DNA of 46,558 nt from Anaerococcus sp. AGMB09787 (GCF_022808955.1 NZ_JAKZEY010000007.1:1-46558); one strand, 5' to 3'; shown: positions 18,277 to 27,286, counted from the first letter of the stretch. The notes: generated by a model not told the origin, from the sequence alone. Program-made: numbers and translations.

Positions 18277-19410
18277 CTAATCTAGATCGAAGTCTTTATC
18301 TTCAATCTCATCCCAACCTTCTGATTTGTACTCATTACCTTCAGTATCTATCCAATAACCCAGGGCATTATTCTCATCCAAGATCTTTTGGCCCTCTTCT
18401 TGATCAATAAGGAATAGGTAGGTTGATAGGGTATCTGCTAGAGCAATACTATCTGTAGTTACCGAAACACTTTTCCACTTATCTGAGGGATAATTTGTTT
18501 CTGGATCAATTATATGGTGGTAGTTTTTTCCATCTACTGTGAAGTATCTTTGGTAGTCCCCACTTGTTACAAAAGCAGTGTCGCTCACATCAACAACTGC
18601 AGCATAAGGCTTATCTTTTTGGTCTAGGAAGGGATTTTGAACGGCAATTTTCCACTTACCTTCCTCATTATTAGGATTTAGACCTATAATAACATCATCT
18701 CCACCTACTGACAAGAGTCCGCTGGTAAAGCCTTCATTCTTTAGGACTTCTGCTATTTTTTCTGTAGCAAAACCCTTACCTATAGCTCCTATATCTATCC
18801 TAACCTCAGGGTCTTTTATGAATACTGTTGAATTTTCATGGTCAACTTCTATTGCATCTATATCCTTATGCTTAGCTGCTTCTTCTAGTTCCTTATCACT
18901 TGGTATAGCTACACTATCAGGGTCCTTGGTTGCTATATCCCTATAATTATGCCAAACTTCAAGCACCCTACCCAGGGCAATATTTATCTTCCCACCAGTT
19001 AACTCATACATCTCTTTTGAGTAGTCGATAAGTTCTATAATCTCAGGCTCAACTTTTACAGGTTCTACTCCGGCCTTATCATTTATAGTCTTAAAATTAT
19101 TGACTCCCTCAAATTCATCATAGGAATTGTAAAGTTTGTGGTACTTGGCAAGTTCTTTTTCTAATACCTCGCTAATCCTCTTAAACTCATCCTCATCATC
19201 ACTGTAGGTTAGGAGGGTGGTTACTGTATCAAAGTACTCGTAGTAGGTCTTGTCTAGCTTTTTTACACTTCTTGAATCAGACGTCTCATTCTCTCTTATA
19301 TCTTCAACTTCCTCTATATCCTTAACTTCCTTTGGGTCTACCTTATCATTGGCACAGCCTGTAATAAGTGTAGCAAGGGCAAGGATATAAACTATCTTCT
19401 TTAAACTCAT
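18277..19410 (-). CDS. apbE: FAD:protein FMN transferase, ApbE-family lipoprotein
   Basis: 377 residues. A lipobox LITGC with C19 ends the signal segment, followed by an acidic linker to about residue 50. The ApbE domain is shown by YYEYFDTVTTLLTYSDDE, DIGAIGKGFATEKIAEVL, LLSVGGDDVIIG, HHIIDPETNYPSDKW and SVTTDSIALADTLSTYLF. It transfers FMN from FAD to a Thr in flavoproteins such as Rnf/Nqr or extracellular flavin reductases. No target gene lies nearby. Its start overlaps the preceding gene by four bases. Confidence 0.92.
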   Translation of the reverse strand: MSLKKIVYILALATLITGCANDKVDPKEVKDIEEVEDIRENETSDSRSVKKLDKTYYEYFDTVTTLLTYSDDEDEFKRISEVLEKELAKYHKLYNSYDEFEGVNNFKTINDKAGVEPVKVEPEIIELIDYSKEMYELTGGKINIALGRVLEVWHNYRDIATKDPDSVAIPSDKELEEAAKHKDIDAIEVDHENSTVFIKDPEVRIDIGAIGKGFATEKIAEVLKNEGFTSGLLSVGGDDVIIGLNPNNEEGKWKIAVQNPFLDQKDKPYAAVVDVSDTAFVTSGDYQRYFTVDGKNYHHIIDPETNYPSDKWKSVSVTTDSIALADTLSTYLFLIDQEEGQKILDENNALGYWIDTEGNEYKSEGWDEIEDKDFDLD

Positions 19411-19874
19411 AATTTGTTAATGTTAATAATCTCCATGTCCTTATTTATAGGAATTTCTTCATCCAAGGCCCAGTTTAGCAGGAGTCCTGCTATTGCTTGT
19501 CTTTGGAATTCGTTCCACTCTTTGTCAAGACCTAGCTCATAGACCTTATCCATAAATTCTTCCCTAGGTGAAATTCCCTCATAGCTATCTACAAAATTAT
19601 CCCTTGTCTGTCTACTAAGCTTTGACAAAAAGGCAGACCTTAAGTCCTGTTCGCAAAGTTCATCTTCAGTAGGCATAAGTATATAATTTTCTACATCTGA
19701 GTCTATATCAATATAATTTGCTTCTATATCTTCTACGCTTTCGATTTCCTTATTAATTCTAACAAAATCTAAGGATTCAGTATTAAGCCACATATTTTTA
19801 AGATATGAATCTTCATCTACCAGGGTCCATTTTTCAACAAGCCATGATAGGTTAATAGGCTTTTTTTCCTTCAT
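19407..19874 (-). CDS. UPF0158-like protein
   Basis: 155 residues, acidic and soluble, without cysteine pairs or membrane segments. The order of elements, NYIDIDSDVENYILMPTEDE, then RDNFVDSYEGI and a terminal WNEFQRQAIAGLLLNWALDE, resembles the UPF0158 family, whose members begin with a D/E-rich strand reporting a value and end in a helix with W..F. I hold this match loosely. Its first 23 bases lie inside the end of glgB, and its stop overlaps apbE, so it is in the glgB-apbE transcription unit. Function unknown. Confidence 0.6.
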   Translation of the reverse strand: MKEKKPINLSWLVEKWTLVDEDSYLKNMWLNTESLDFVRINKEIESVEDIEANYIDIDSDVENYILMPTEDELCEQDLRSAFLSKLSRQTRDNFVDSYEGISPREEFMDKVYELGLDKEWNEFQRQAIAGLLLNWALDEEIPINKDMEIININKL

Positions 19875-21675
19875 AAGTATCTATCTTTAGTATAAGAGCC
19901 TCATATTCCCAAAGCTCTACTACCAAGTCTTCTCCTTTCTTGATTATTTTCTTACGGTCAGCATCCCTGCTGCCCCCGTATTTTTTATCTAAATTATTTA
20001 AAACTTCTTTAAATATTAAATTTTCATCATAAGGGATGTGATAGGCTCCCTTGTAGGTATTGGTCATATTTAGTATAACCAAAAATCTCTCATCTCCTGC
20101 CCTTCTCTCATAGGCAAAGACAGAATTTTCATTATCATCTACTACCTTCCACTCAAATCCTTCTTCCTCGTAGTCTTTTTCATAGAAGACCTTGTTATCC
20201 TTATAGAGATAATTCAAGTCCCTGACATACCTGTTCAAATCATCGTGGACAGGGAATTTTAATATGTCCCAATTTATGGAAGCATTCTCATTCCACTCAT
20301 CAAAGGTCGCAATGTCGTTGCCCATAAAGTTTAATTTTTTGCCAGGATGGGTCATTTGGTAGGTATATAAGAGTTTTAGTTCCTTAAAGCTATCCTCATA
20401 GGACCCACTCATCTTCTTAATCATAGACCCCTTCAAGTGGACAACTTCGTCATGGCTTAGGGGCAAGATGAAATTTTCATTATAAAAGTAGAACATAGAA
20501 AAATTGATGTACTTTTGATAGTCAATCCTATTAAAAGAATCAACCTTAAAATACCTCAAAGTATCATTCATCCAACCCAAATCCCACTTGTAGTCAAAGC
20601 CTAGTCCACCTTCATCTACAGGGCTTGTAACATCAGGATAATCTGAGCTATCCTCTGCAATAAGCATAACATTTGGATACTTGTCATTAATAGTCCTACT
20701 TAGATCTTTCAAGAAGGAAATATTATCCCTGTGAGGTCCACGATTTTTGTTGCCACTATAGTAAATCATATAGGACACTGCATCTACCCTTATTCCATCA
20801 AAATGGAAGTTTTCTATCCAGTAGGTAAATACTGACTTCATAAAGGACCTTACGTGTCCCTTAGAATAGTCAAAATTGTTTGAACCCCATTCGCTGTATT
20901 TTAGGTCCTGATACTTGGACTCATACATGGCAGTTCCATCAAAATGGTCTAGTCCAAAGGCGTCTGATGCAAAATGAACTGTAACCATATCGAGGATTAC
21001 CCCTATGCCATTTTGGTGAAGGAGGTCCACAAAGTTCTTTAAGTCTCGGACACTTCCATACCTGCTAGAGGTCGCAAAAAATCCACTAGATTGGTAGCCC
21101 CAAGATGGATAGAAGGGATGCTCTGTAACAGGCATAATCTCGATATGGGTGTAGCCCATCTTCTTGACATAGGCTATTAGCTTATCCACTATATCTAGGA
21201 AATTAACCCTATCAGAAAGCCTAAGCCATGAGCCAATATGGATCTCATAGATATTCATAGGCCTATCGAAGTTCTTGCTCCTAGTTTCTAAGTATTCTCC
21301 ATCATGGAAGTCATAGGACTCATCTACTATAAGGCTAGCAAAGTCCCCCTCGGCATTCATAGATCTTCCATAGGGGTCAGCCTTTTCTATAAAGTTAGAA
21401 TCCTTGCCTATGACAAACTTGTAGTAGTCCCCTTCCCTGGCAGGGACTCTAAGGTAAAAATAACCATACTTAGGATTTTTGGTCATTTTAAGCCCTTGCC
21501 ATGAAGAAAAATCTCCCTTTAGGTAAACTTCGTCAGCCTCTGGTGCATAGAGTCTAAAGGTGTATATTCCATCATCGTTTTTGATAGGTCCAAAGATTTC
21601 AAAGCCCCTAGAAGTGTCTCCCCTTATATAATCTTCTATTAACTTATGGTCTATTTCGCTTATGCTTACTTTCAT
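19852..21675 (-). CDS. glgB: 1,4-alpha-glucan branching enzyme
   Basis: 607 residues. An N-terminal CBM48 domain (about 25-110, with FRLYAPEADEVYLKGDFSSW) precedes a GH13 catalytic barrel. HIGSW, MPVTEHPFYPSWGYQSSGFF and GIGVILDMVTVHF are branching-enzyme signatures. The catalytic residues are D298 in GIRVDAVSYM, E341 in LIAEDSS and the histidine-aspartate in LSHDEVVH (408-409). It creates alpha-1,6 branches in glycogen. No other glycogen genes lie nearby, which is unusual. It follows the uridine kinase gene by one base. Confidence 0.94.
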   Translation of the reverse strand: MKVSISEIDHKLIEDYIRGDTSRGFEIFGPIKNDDGIYTFRLYAPEADEVYLKGDFSSWQGLKMTKNPKYGYFYLRVPAREGDYYKFVIGKDSNFIEKADPYGRSMNAEGDFASLIVDESYDFHDGEYLETRSKNFDRPMNIYEIHIGSWLRLSDRVNFLDIVDKLIAYVKKMGYTHIEIMPVTEHPFYPSWGYQSSGFFATSSRYGSVRDLKNFVDLLHQNGIGVILDMVTVHFASDAFGLDHFDGTAMYESKYQDLKYSEWGSNNFDYSKGHVRSFMKSVFTYWIENFHFDGIRVDAVSYMIYYSGNKNRGPHRDNISFLKDLSRTINDKYPNVMLIAEDSSDYPDVTSPVDEGGLGFDYKWDLGWMNDTLRYFKVDSFNRIDYQKYINFSMFYFYNENFILPLSHDEVVHLKGSMIKKMSGSYEDSFKELKLLYTYQMTHPGKKLNFMGNDIATFDEWNENASINWDILKFPVHDDLNRYVRDLNYLYKDNKVFYEKDYEEEGFEWKVVDDNENSVFAYERRAGDERFLVILNMTNTYKGAYHIPYDENLIFKEVLNNLDKKYGGSRDADRKKIIKKGEDLVVELWEYEALILKIDTYEGKKAY

Positions 21676-21676
21676 C

Positions 21677-22294
21677 TTATCCCTCGATTAAATGAGCTAT
21701 ATGCCTCTTTAAGATTTGAATGCCCTTGAGGTTTCTAGCTCCCCTAGGGATTATTATGTCGGCATATTTTTTGCTAGGCTCTATATAGGTTTCGTGCATG
21801 GGTTTAACTTGGGAAATATATTGAGCTAGAACAGATTCTAATGACCTGCCTCGCTCCTTGGTATCCCTCAATATTCTTCTTTGCAATCTCACATCGCTAT
21901 CAGCATCTACAAATACCTTTGTATCAGTGATAGACCTTATCCTCTCATCATAAAGGACCAAAATTCCCTCTATCAAGATGATCTTCTTTGGCTTGACCCT
22001 AATTGTTTCCTTGGCCCTAGTGTGGAGGTTGTAATCATAAGTTGGCATATCAATCTCCCTACCATCTAAGAGCTTCAATAGGTCCTTGTAGAAAAGATCA
22101 TTGTCAAAGGCACCTGGATAATCATAGTTTAATTTTTTCCTTTGGTCAAAATCTATATCGTCATGGGCCTTATAGTAATTATCATGGCCAATTACTACCA
22201 AATCGTCCTTAAACCATTCACTAATTTCTCTCACTATAGAAGATTTGCCGCTAGCAGAACCTCCCGCTATGGCCACGATTTTCACATCACTCAT
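21677..22294 (-). CDS. udk: Uridine kinase
   Basis: 205 residues. The Walker A loop AIAGGSASGKSSIVREI opens the protein, followed by VIGHDNYYKAHDDIDFDQR and NYDYPGAFDNDLFYKDL. IILIEGILVLYDERI and RRILRDTKERGRSLESVL (lid region) are typical of Udk. It phosphorylates uridine and cytidine using ATP or GTP in pyrimidine salvage. Its start overlaps the stop of the dehydrogenase gene by four bases. Confidence 0.93.
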   Translation of the reverse strand: MSDVKIVAIAGGSASGKSSIVREISEWFKDDLVVIGHDNYYKAHDDIDFDQRKKLNYDYPGAFDNDLFYKDLLKLLDGREIDMPTYDYNLHTRAKETIRVKPKKIILIEGILVLYDERIRSITDTKVFVDADSDVRLQRRILRDTKERGRSLESVLAQYISQVKPMHETYIEPSKKYADIIIPRGARNLKGIQILKRHIAHLIEG

Positions 22295-23238
22295 AGTTTT
22301 ATCTCGTTAACAATCTCTCCATCTAGATATTTGTATAGGTTATCAAAGACAATTCCTGCTCTGATTTCCATAGCTTCTCTTGTGTAGAAGGCAACGTGGT
22401 TAGTTAGGATTACATTCTTAGCATTCCTAAGTGGGTAGTCTTCTGGAAGTGGTGGTTCCATATCGAATACATCTATACCAGCTCTTAGTTTATCTTCATT
22501 AAGTAGTTTAGCTAGGTAGTCATTATCTACAACAGCACCCCTAGCGCAGTTAATTAGAACAGCTCCCTCTTTCATTAGGTCAAGTTCTTCCTTGCCTAGG
22601 AAGTGTTTTGTTTCCTTGTTGTTTGGTATATGGAGTGATACTATATCGCTTTCTTTAAGGAGGGTTTGTAGGTCTACATACTTAACACCCTTAGCCTTAA
22701 TTTCTTCCTTTTCACTTCTAGAATATGCAATTATATCACATCCAAAAACTTGTAGCAAGTCGATTAATTTTTCACCGATATGGCCTGTTCCTATAACACC
22801 AAAGGTCTTGCCCTTGATTAGTTCTCCAAGTAAAGGATTAGTCTTGCCATCAAAAATATTTTCTCTATTTTTGTTAAACTTTCTCAAAACTCCAATTGTT
22901 AGACCAATTACTAATTCTGCGACACTATCATCACTGTAGCCACTAGCATTTAGGACCTTGATACCCTTTTCTTTAGCTGCATCTAGGTCTACGTGGTCCA
23001 CACCTGTAAAGGCAACATCGATCAATTCTAGATTTGTATTGTTGATAACTTCTGCTGATAGTGGTTTGTTGGTTATAATAGCAACATCGCTATCCTTAAG
23101 TCTTTCGATTTTTTCTTCATCGCTTGAAGCACTTTGGTCAAAATACTCAAATTCATGACCTAGTTCTTCGATTTTTTTCTTATTTTCATCTATAATACTT
23201 TGATCAACTTCTAATGGGTCTATTAAAGAAATTTTCAT
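22291..23238 (-). CDS. D-isomer 2-hydroxyacid dehydrogenase
   Basis: 315 residues with the two Rossmann lobes of the D-2-hydroxyacid dehydrogenase family. The NAD-binding loop is FGVIGTGHIGEKLIDLLQVF. The catalytic arginine is in INCARGAVVDNDYL, the glutamate in GIDVFDMEPPLP, and the histidine in LTNHVAFYTREAM. The substrate could be lactate, glycerate, hydroxypyruvate or 2-hydroxyisocaproate; the sequence alone does not decide. Confidence 0.9.
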   Translation of the reverse strand: MKISLIDPLEVDQSIIDENKKKIEELGHEFEYFDQSASSDEEKIERLKDSDVAIITNKPLSAEVINNTNLELIDVAFTGVDHVDLDAAKEKGIKVLNASGYSDDSVAELVIGLTIGVLRKFNKNRENIFDGKTNPLLGELIKGKTFGVIGTGHIGEKLIDLLQVFGCDIIAYSRSEKEEIKAKGVKYVDLQTLLKESDIVSLHIPNNKETKHFLGKEELDLMKEGAVLINCARGAVVDNDYLAKLLNEDKLRAGIDVFDMEPPLPEDYPLRNAKNVILTNHVAFYTREAMEIRAGIVFDNLYKYLDGEIVNEIKL

Positions 23239-23363
23239 AATACTCTCCTTTTATTCATACTTGTTCTACTTATTATTATACTTCAAATACTATTTTTTAA
23301 AGAAATACCCCCGATTAATAAAGCTAAAATTCTAGGAAGGACCTTATAAGCAAAACTATAAAC

Positions 23364-23411
23364 AAAAAAAGCCAGTGCCTGGACTCAACTCAAGTTCCAT
23401 AGCTACTGGTC
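23364..23411 (-). terminator. Rho-independent terminator of tadA
   Basis: On the minus strand the stem CCAGT...GGAACT pairs with AGTCCAGG...ACTGG and is followed by seven T's. It lies about 30 bases beyond the tadA stop codon. Confidence 0.75.
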
Positions 23412-23439
23412 ATTGTAGTCAGTATATGCCTTAAATATT

Positions 23440-23970
23440 TTAATCCTCAAGGCTTTTATTAAGCTTTGCCTTCACTTCCTTTTTCTTAAGTTTGCTTCTC
23501 TTCCTTAGCATTTTAAAAAAAGATTGGAGTTCATAAAGGGATTCTTCTTCCAGGAGGGAAAATTCTGGGTCGATCCAATGGAGGCCATTTCTATCACTTA
23601 TGACATCGACATTTGACCCACAGGCTCCTCTTTTATGGTCACGAAGTCCTATTACAAGCCTATCAATCCTAGAATTTATTATGGCCCCTGCACACATGAC
23701 ACATGGCTCCATGGTCACATACATTGTGCAGCCTTCTAGCCTAAAATCATCCATAAACTTACTAGCTTCATCTATGGCCATGATTTCTGCATGGTAGATG
23801 GCAGACTTGCCCTTGTAGGTAAAATTATGTCCCCTACCGATAATCTTTCCCTCGTAGACTATGACAGCTCCTACCGGCACTTCCTCAATAAATCTCGCGA
23901 ATCTCGCTTCATTTAAGGCTTCTTCCATAAAAAATATATCTTGGTCTGAAAATTTTTGTCTTTCTTCCAT
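23440..23970 (-). CDS. tadA: tRNA-specific adenosine deaminase
   Basis: 176 residues. Zinc ligands and the proton shuttle are H60 and E62 in YHAEIMAIDEA, with C90 and C93 in MEPCVMCAGAI. It converts the wobble A34 of tRNA-Arg(ACG) to inosine. The EARFARFIEEVPVGAVIVY opening and the RDHKRGACGSNVDV stretch are characteristic of TadA rather than other cytidine deaminases. The basic tail after residue 155 contacts tRNA in the family. The tRNA gene upstream is a different arginine tRNA (CCU). Confidence 0.93.
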   Translation of the reverse strand: MEERQKFSDQDIFFMEEALNEARFARFIEEVPVGAVIVYEGKIIGRGHNFTYKGKSAIYHAEIMAIDEASKFMDDFRLEGCTMYVTMEPCVMCAGAIINSRIDRLVIGLRDHKRGACGSNVDVISDRNGLHWIDPEFSLLEEESLYELQSFFKMLRKRSKLKKKEVKAKLNKSLED

Positions 23971-24018
23971 AAAATCCCCATATAAAAAATTGGCTGCTGC
24001 CTAAGCAACAACCATACT

Positions 24019-24095
24019 TGGTGTACCGGAGAGGATTCGAACCTCCGACACCCGCCTTAGGAGGGCGGTGCTCTATCCAGCTGAGCTACCGATAC
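24019..24095 (-). tRNA. tRNA-Arg (anticodon CCU)
   Basis: A 77-base cloverleaf including an encoded CCA. The acceptor arms GTATCGG and CCGGTAC pair, the D arm contains AGCTCAGCTGGATAGAGC, the anticodon stem-loop is CCGCC-CTCCTAA-GGCGG with CCT at positions 34-36, and the T arm has GGTTCGAATCC. It reads AGG codons. Confidence 0.97.
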
Positions 24096-24099
24096 TTAA

Positions 24100-24126
24100 A
24101 AAATAAAGAATGCACTTAAGCATTCC
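24100..24126 (-). terminator. Terminator of the carboxypeptidase gene
   Basis: GAATGC (24108-24113) and GCATTC (24120-24125) form a six-pair stem. On the minus strand it is followed by TTTATTTTTT. It sits between the carboxypeptidase stop codon and the 5' end of the tRNA. Confidence 0.7.
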
Positions 24127-24144
24127 TTATTATTATACGACAAT

Positions 24145-25356
24145 TTATCTAGCAATCAATAGGTCAATCATAAAATTTACAGAATTTCCTATAGTTCTAA
24201 ATATTTTCCCGAAGGTAGAGGCCTGAGCCACGTCATTTTGAGCAACCAAATTGACCTCATAGCTTTCATCATCATATGTAACATAAACTTTTCCAAGGAC
24301 ATCTCCCTTTTTGATAGGGGCTTGTATATTTTCATTTATAGATACCTTTTTAGATACAATCTTGTCATCCTTTGATACTATAGTTATATTTTGGTCAGGA
24401 TATAGGTCGACATAACCTTGCTTGGCTGATATCAAATCAAGGCTCTTTACACTTTCCTTGGTACTAAGGACATCCTTATAGGAATAGTAGCGGCTTATAT
24501 AATAAATTAAATCGCTCATTACAGAATTCCTAGTATCCTTTTGGTCTGCTCCCATAACCACACCTATGCACCTGAAGTTATCAGATGGATCTACTCCTGC
24601 CATATCAACTGTAGTTATTAGGCAATAGCCAGCCTTCTCTGTTGTTCCTGTCTTTAGTCCATCAACTCCTCCTATGTCATCCATTAGGGGAATGGTTGAT
24701 GGTTCACTTATGCCCTTATCAGGAAGGCTTACCTCATCCATAGTAGTGTACTTGCTTATATCTGGATAAGTTTTTCTTATATATTGGGCAAGTTTAAAGA
24801 GGTCCCTGGCTGATGAAGTATTTTCCTTGCCATCTTCTGTTTCTATACCTGATGCATTGTAGTAGCGTTGACTAGCAAGGCCCAGTTCGTTGGCCTTATC
24901 ATTCATTTTTTGAGCAAATTTTTCTTCGCTCCCTGCTAGAGATTTTGCCAAGAGATAGGCGCAGTCATTACCACTTACCACAAGGAGACCTTGGATAAGC
25001 TCTTCAACTGTGTATTCTTCCCCTTCTTCTAGGCCCAAGGCACTATATTCCCAGGAAGTTAATTTCTCAGTTTCTTCATCTGCCTTAAACTTTGTATCTA
25101 GGGTGATCTCGCCGTTATCTATGGCCTCTTGGGTCAAAAGATAGGTCATTAGCTTAGTCAATGATGCTATAGCTCTACTATCATCGGCGTTTTTTTCGTA
25201 GTATATTTCCCCACTTTCTTCATTTCCTATAAGGTAGGCTTCTACATTCTCATCAAGACCAACAACCCTGCCTTCGCCTTGGGCATAGGCTAGATTTATA
25301 GGGAAAAGTAAAATTATACTTAAAATTATTGATCCAATTACCTTAACTCTTTTCAT
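24145..25356 (-). CDS. D-alanyl-D-alanine carboxypeptidase (PBP5 type)
   Basis: 403 residues. A signal peptide ends near AYA (residues 23-25), so the enzyme acts outside the membrane. The serine peptidase S11 motifs are complete: S65-L-T-K68 in AIASLTKLMTYL, S128-G-N130 in VVSGNDCAYLL, and KTG at 235-237 in VDGLKTGTTEKAGYC. A beta-rich C-terminal domain follows from about 290, and the last 20 residues (FRTIGNSVNFMIDLLIAR) form an amphipathic membrane anchor. It trims the terminal D-Ala from peptidoglycan stem peptides. Confidence 0.94.
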   Translation of the reverse strand: MKRVKVIGSIILSIILLFPINLAYAQGEGRVVGLDENVEAYLIGNEESGEIYYEKNADDSRAIASLTKLMTYLLTQEAIDNGEITLDTKFKADEETEKLTSWEYSALGLEEGEEYTVEELIQGLLVVSGNDCAYLLAKSLAGSEEKFAQKMNDKANELGLASQRYYNASGIETEDGKENTSSARDLFKLAQYIRKTYPDISKYTTMDEVSLPDKGISEPSTIPLMDDIGGVDGLKTGTTEKAGYCLITTVDMAGVDPSDNFRCIGVVMGADQKDTRNSVMSDLIYYISRYYSYKDVLSTKESVKSLDLISAKQGYVDLYPDQNITIVSKDDKIVSKKVSINENIQAPIKKGDVLGKVYVTYDDESYEVNLVAQNDVAQASTFGKIFRTIGNSVNFMIDLLIAR

Positions 25357-25361
25357 AAAAC

Positions 25362-26192
25362 CTACCTCAACAAAGCTTCTAGCTTCTTATAATTTTTTCT
25401 TAGTAATTTTAGAGTCTTGACATCAGCTTCTTTGTTGTATTCGTAGCCAAGCTTCTCAGCTTCTGCCATACCCACTTTTCTAAAGAGGCCACAGGCCTTA
25501 AAGAGACAGTTATAAATATCAAGTGGATCATTGGTCGCAAAGGTTAGCTCAAAATCTTCCTTGATTTCTTTACTGAGGGTTTGATCAAAGTTTTTTCCAT
25601 CAAGCCCCATATCCCTTAGACCAAAGAACTTGTTAATCACATAGAAATTAAGCATCTTTGAAAGCTCACTTCTAAGCTTATCCATAACAAGAGATGAGGC
25701 TATCACATCGTTTTGACCAAGATAGAGGCTAACCTCGTAGGCTCTGGCAAAAAAACTATCCACAGTAGCCTTAAACTCATACTCCTTAGGAAGGTCATAC
25801 TTAAAGTTTTTGTTAGGATTTATTTGACCTAGGTCAGACCTATTGTAAATAAATTCTATATCCTTAGGAATTTGCCTAATAAAATCTTCCAGAAAATCAT
25901 AGGCAATGATGCTTTCTGATATCTTGACCCCTCTTTCCGTAAAGGCCTCTAGGATGGTATAATTTTGCCTATCCTTATCAAGGGCAAAGGAAGATTTGAC
26001 CCTATTTATCAAAAATACATCAGTAAACAAGGACTTCAATTCTTCTTCAAGTTTTCCAACAATAACCTCATCAACCACTGTACAGAGGTCCACAAAGTCC
26101 TCATCAGTATTGGACTTTAGATAAAAGATAGAAACAACCTTGTCATTATACTTGCCATATTCAATAAAACGATTTTTTATATCATTATTCAT
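25362..26192 (-). CDS. Aminoglycoside 6-adenylyltransferase-like protein, divergent
   Basis: 276 residues. The body resembles the ANT(6)/AadE family: a nucleotidyltransferase half with DFVDLCTVVDE, then a helical half with FFARAYEVSLYLGQNDVIAS, KLRSELSKMLNFYV and a tail FRKVGMAEAEKLGYEYN. The usual active-site motif near the N-terminus (GSR...D.D) is not visible; only SIFYLKSNTDEDFVDLCTVV stands in that place. Catalysis and resistance are therefore doubtful. It overlaps the Nudix gene by eight bases and precedes the carboxypeptidase by five, so it appears to be a resident gene. Confidence 0.55.
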   Translation of the reverse strand: MNNDIKNRFIEYGKYNDKVVSIFYLKSNTDEDFVDLCTVVDEVIVGKLEEELKSLFTDVFLINRVKSSFALDKDRQNYTILEAFTERGVKISESIIAYDFLEDFIRQIPKDIEFIYNRSDLGQINPNKNFKYDLPKEYEFKATVDSFFARAYEVSLYLGQNDVIASSLVMDKLRSELSKMLNFYVINKFFGLRDMGLDGKNFDQTLSKEIKEDFELTFATNDPLDIYNCLFKACGLFRKVGMAEAEKLGYEYNKEADVKTLKLLRKNYKKLEALLR

Positions 26193-26772
26193 CTTTATGC
26201 CAGCTTTCTATAAAATTTTTCAAAAGTTTTGCAGTAAGTCCCCATACAACCGGATCTGTATCATAAAAATACATATCATTATACCCTGTTATAAACTTAT
26301 AGTCCCTACCATTGGGTATCTTATCGAAAGGAAAATCTTTAGGAAAGTCCATCTTGTAGGGAGCCCTGTACCTAATTGGCGGATTTTTCTTTAGAAAATC
26401 TATATCTAGGGTAAAAAGCCTCTCCACTTCTTCATTAAAATCAATATCTTCTATATTTCTATTTATTCTACCATAAAAGGCCTTGATATGCCTATATGAA
26501 GAAGTCAAAATCATAGAGGAATAACCCAGATATTCTATATCTTCTCTAAGTAGGTTAAGCTCTTCCATAGTCTCTCTTATGGCAGCCTCCTTAAAGTCTT
26601 CCCCTTCCTCCACACTTCCTCCAGGAAAAGAAACCTCTCCCCCTTGAGATATATCCTTACTTCTAACCTCAAATAAAATTTGATCTACACCATCTACCCT
26701 TATAATTGGTATGAAGATAGCATAATTTTTAAGTCTATTAAAAAATTCTTCGTCTACTTGTAAATTTTTCAT
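26185..26772 (-). CDS. Nudix hydrolase, CoA-pyrophosphatase type
   Basis: 195 residues. The Nudix box is GSVEEGEDFKEAAIRETMEE, matching GX5EX7REUXEEXGU. Just before it, RSKDISQGGEVSFPGG is the pattern of the NudL/CoA pyrophosphatase subgroup, which splits CoA and its derivatives into phosphopantetheine and 3',5'-ADP. The C-terminal PVVWGLTAKLLKNFIESW is also usual in that subgroup. Substrate is inferred from family. Confidence 0.85.
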   Translation of the reverse strand: MKNLQVDEEFFNRLKNYAIFIPIIRVDGVDQILFEVRSKDISQGGEVSFPGGSVEEGEDFKEAAIRETMEELNLLREDIEYLGYSSMILTSSYRHIKAFYGRINRNIEDIDFNEEVERLFTLDIDFLKKNPPIRYRAPYKMDFPKDFPFDKIPNGRDYKFITGYNDMYFYDTDPVVWGLTAKLLKNFIESWHKDE

Positions 26773-26869
26773 AATACTCCTTTATAAAATCATATTAAAT
26801 AATACATTTAAAGTCAAATTTAAAATAAGGGGTATACTCATTAAGTAGAACAAAATAATAGGAGGACTT

Positions 26870-27286
26870 ATGTTCAAAGAATTTAAGGAATTTATTGCAC
26901 GTGGTAATGTAATCGATATGGCTATAGGTCTAGTAATGGGATCTGCCTTTACAGCTATAGTAAATGCAGTAGTTGATAACATCCTAATGCCCATTATATC
27001 AGGCCTTACAGCTGGAGTTAACTATGAGGATATAGTTTTAACAATTGGTGGATCAACCCTAAAGATTGGTCTAGTTATAAACGCTATTATTTCATTCTTG
27101 ATTATATCCTTGTTTATGTTCTTTGTTGTAAAGGCAATCAATGCTATGAGAAGAGACAAAGATGAAGTCGAAAAAGCTCCAACTACCAAGACCTGCCCAT
27201 ACTGCCATAGTGAAATCCCAGTAGACGCTATTAGGTGTCCACATTGTACATCAAAACTTGAAGGATACGCAAATCCTCTAGAATAA
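26870..27286 (+). CDS. mscL: Large-conductance mechanosensitive channel MscL with C-terminal zinc ribbon
   Basis: 138 residues. The first 95 are a standard MscL: FKEFIARGNVIDMAIGLVMG (N-terminal helix and TM1 pore), then a periplasmic loop and TM2 IGLVINAIISFLIISLFMFF. The C-terminal cytoplasmic helix bundle is replaced by a zinc ribbon, C109-P-Y-C112 and C123-P-H-C126. Start is preceded by AGGAGGACTT. It opens on membrane tension during osmotic downshock. It is the only plus-strand gene of its neighbourhood and has its own TATACT-type -10 box at 26833-26838. Confidence 0.94.
   Translation: MFKEFKEFIARGNVIDMAIGLVMGSAFTAIVNAVVDNILMPIISGLTAGVNYEDIVLTIGGSTLKIGLVINAIISFLIISLFMFFVVKAINAMRRDKDEVEKAPTTKTCPYCHSEIPVDAIRCPHCTSKLEGYANPLE

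Noticed and set aside
25362-26192. Acquired streptomycin resistance gene
   Set aside because: The catalytic motif is not visible and the gene overlaps its housekeeping neighbours, with no mobile element nearby.
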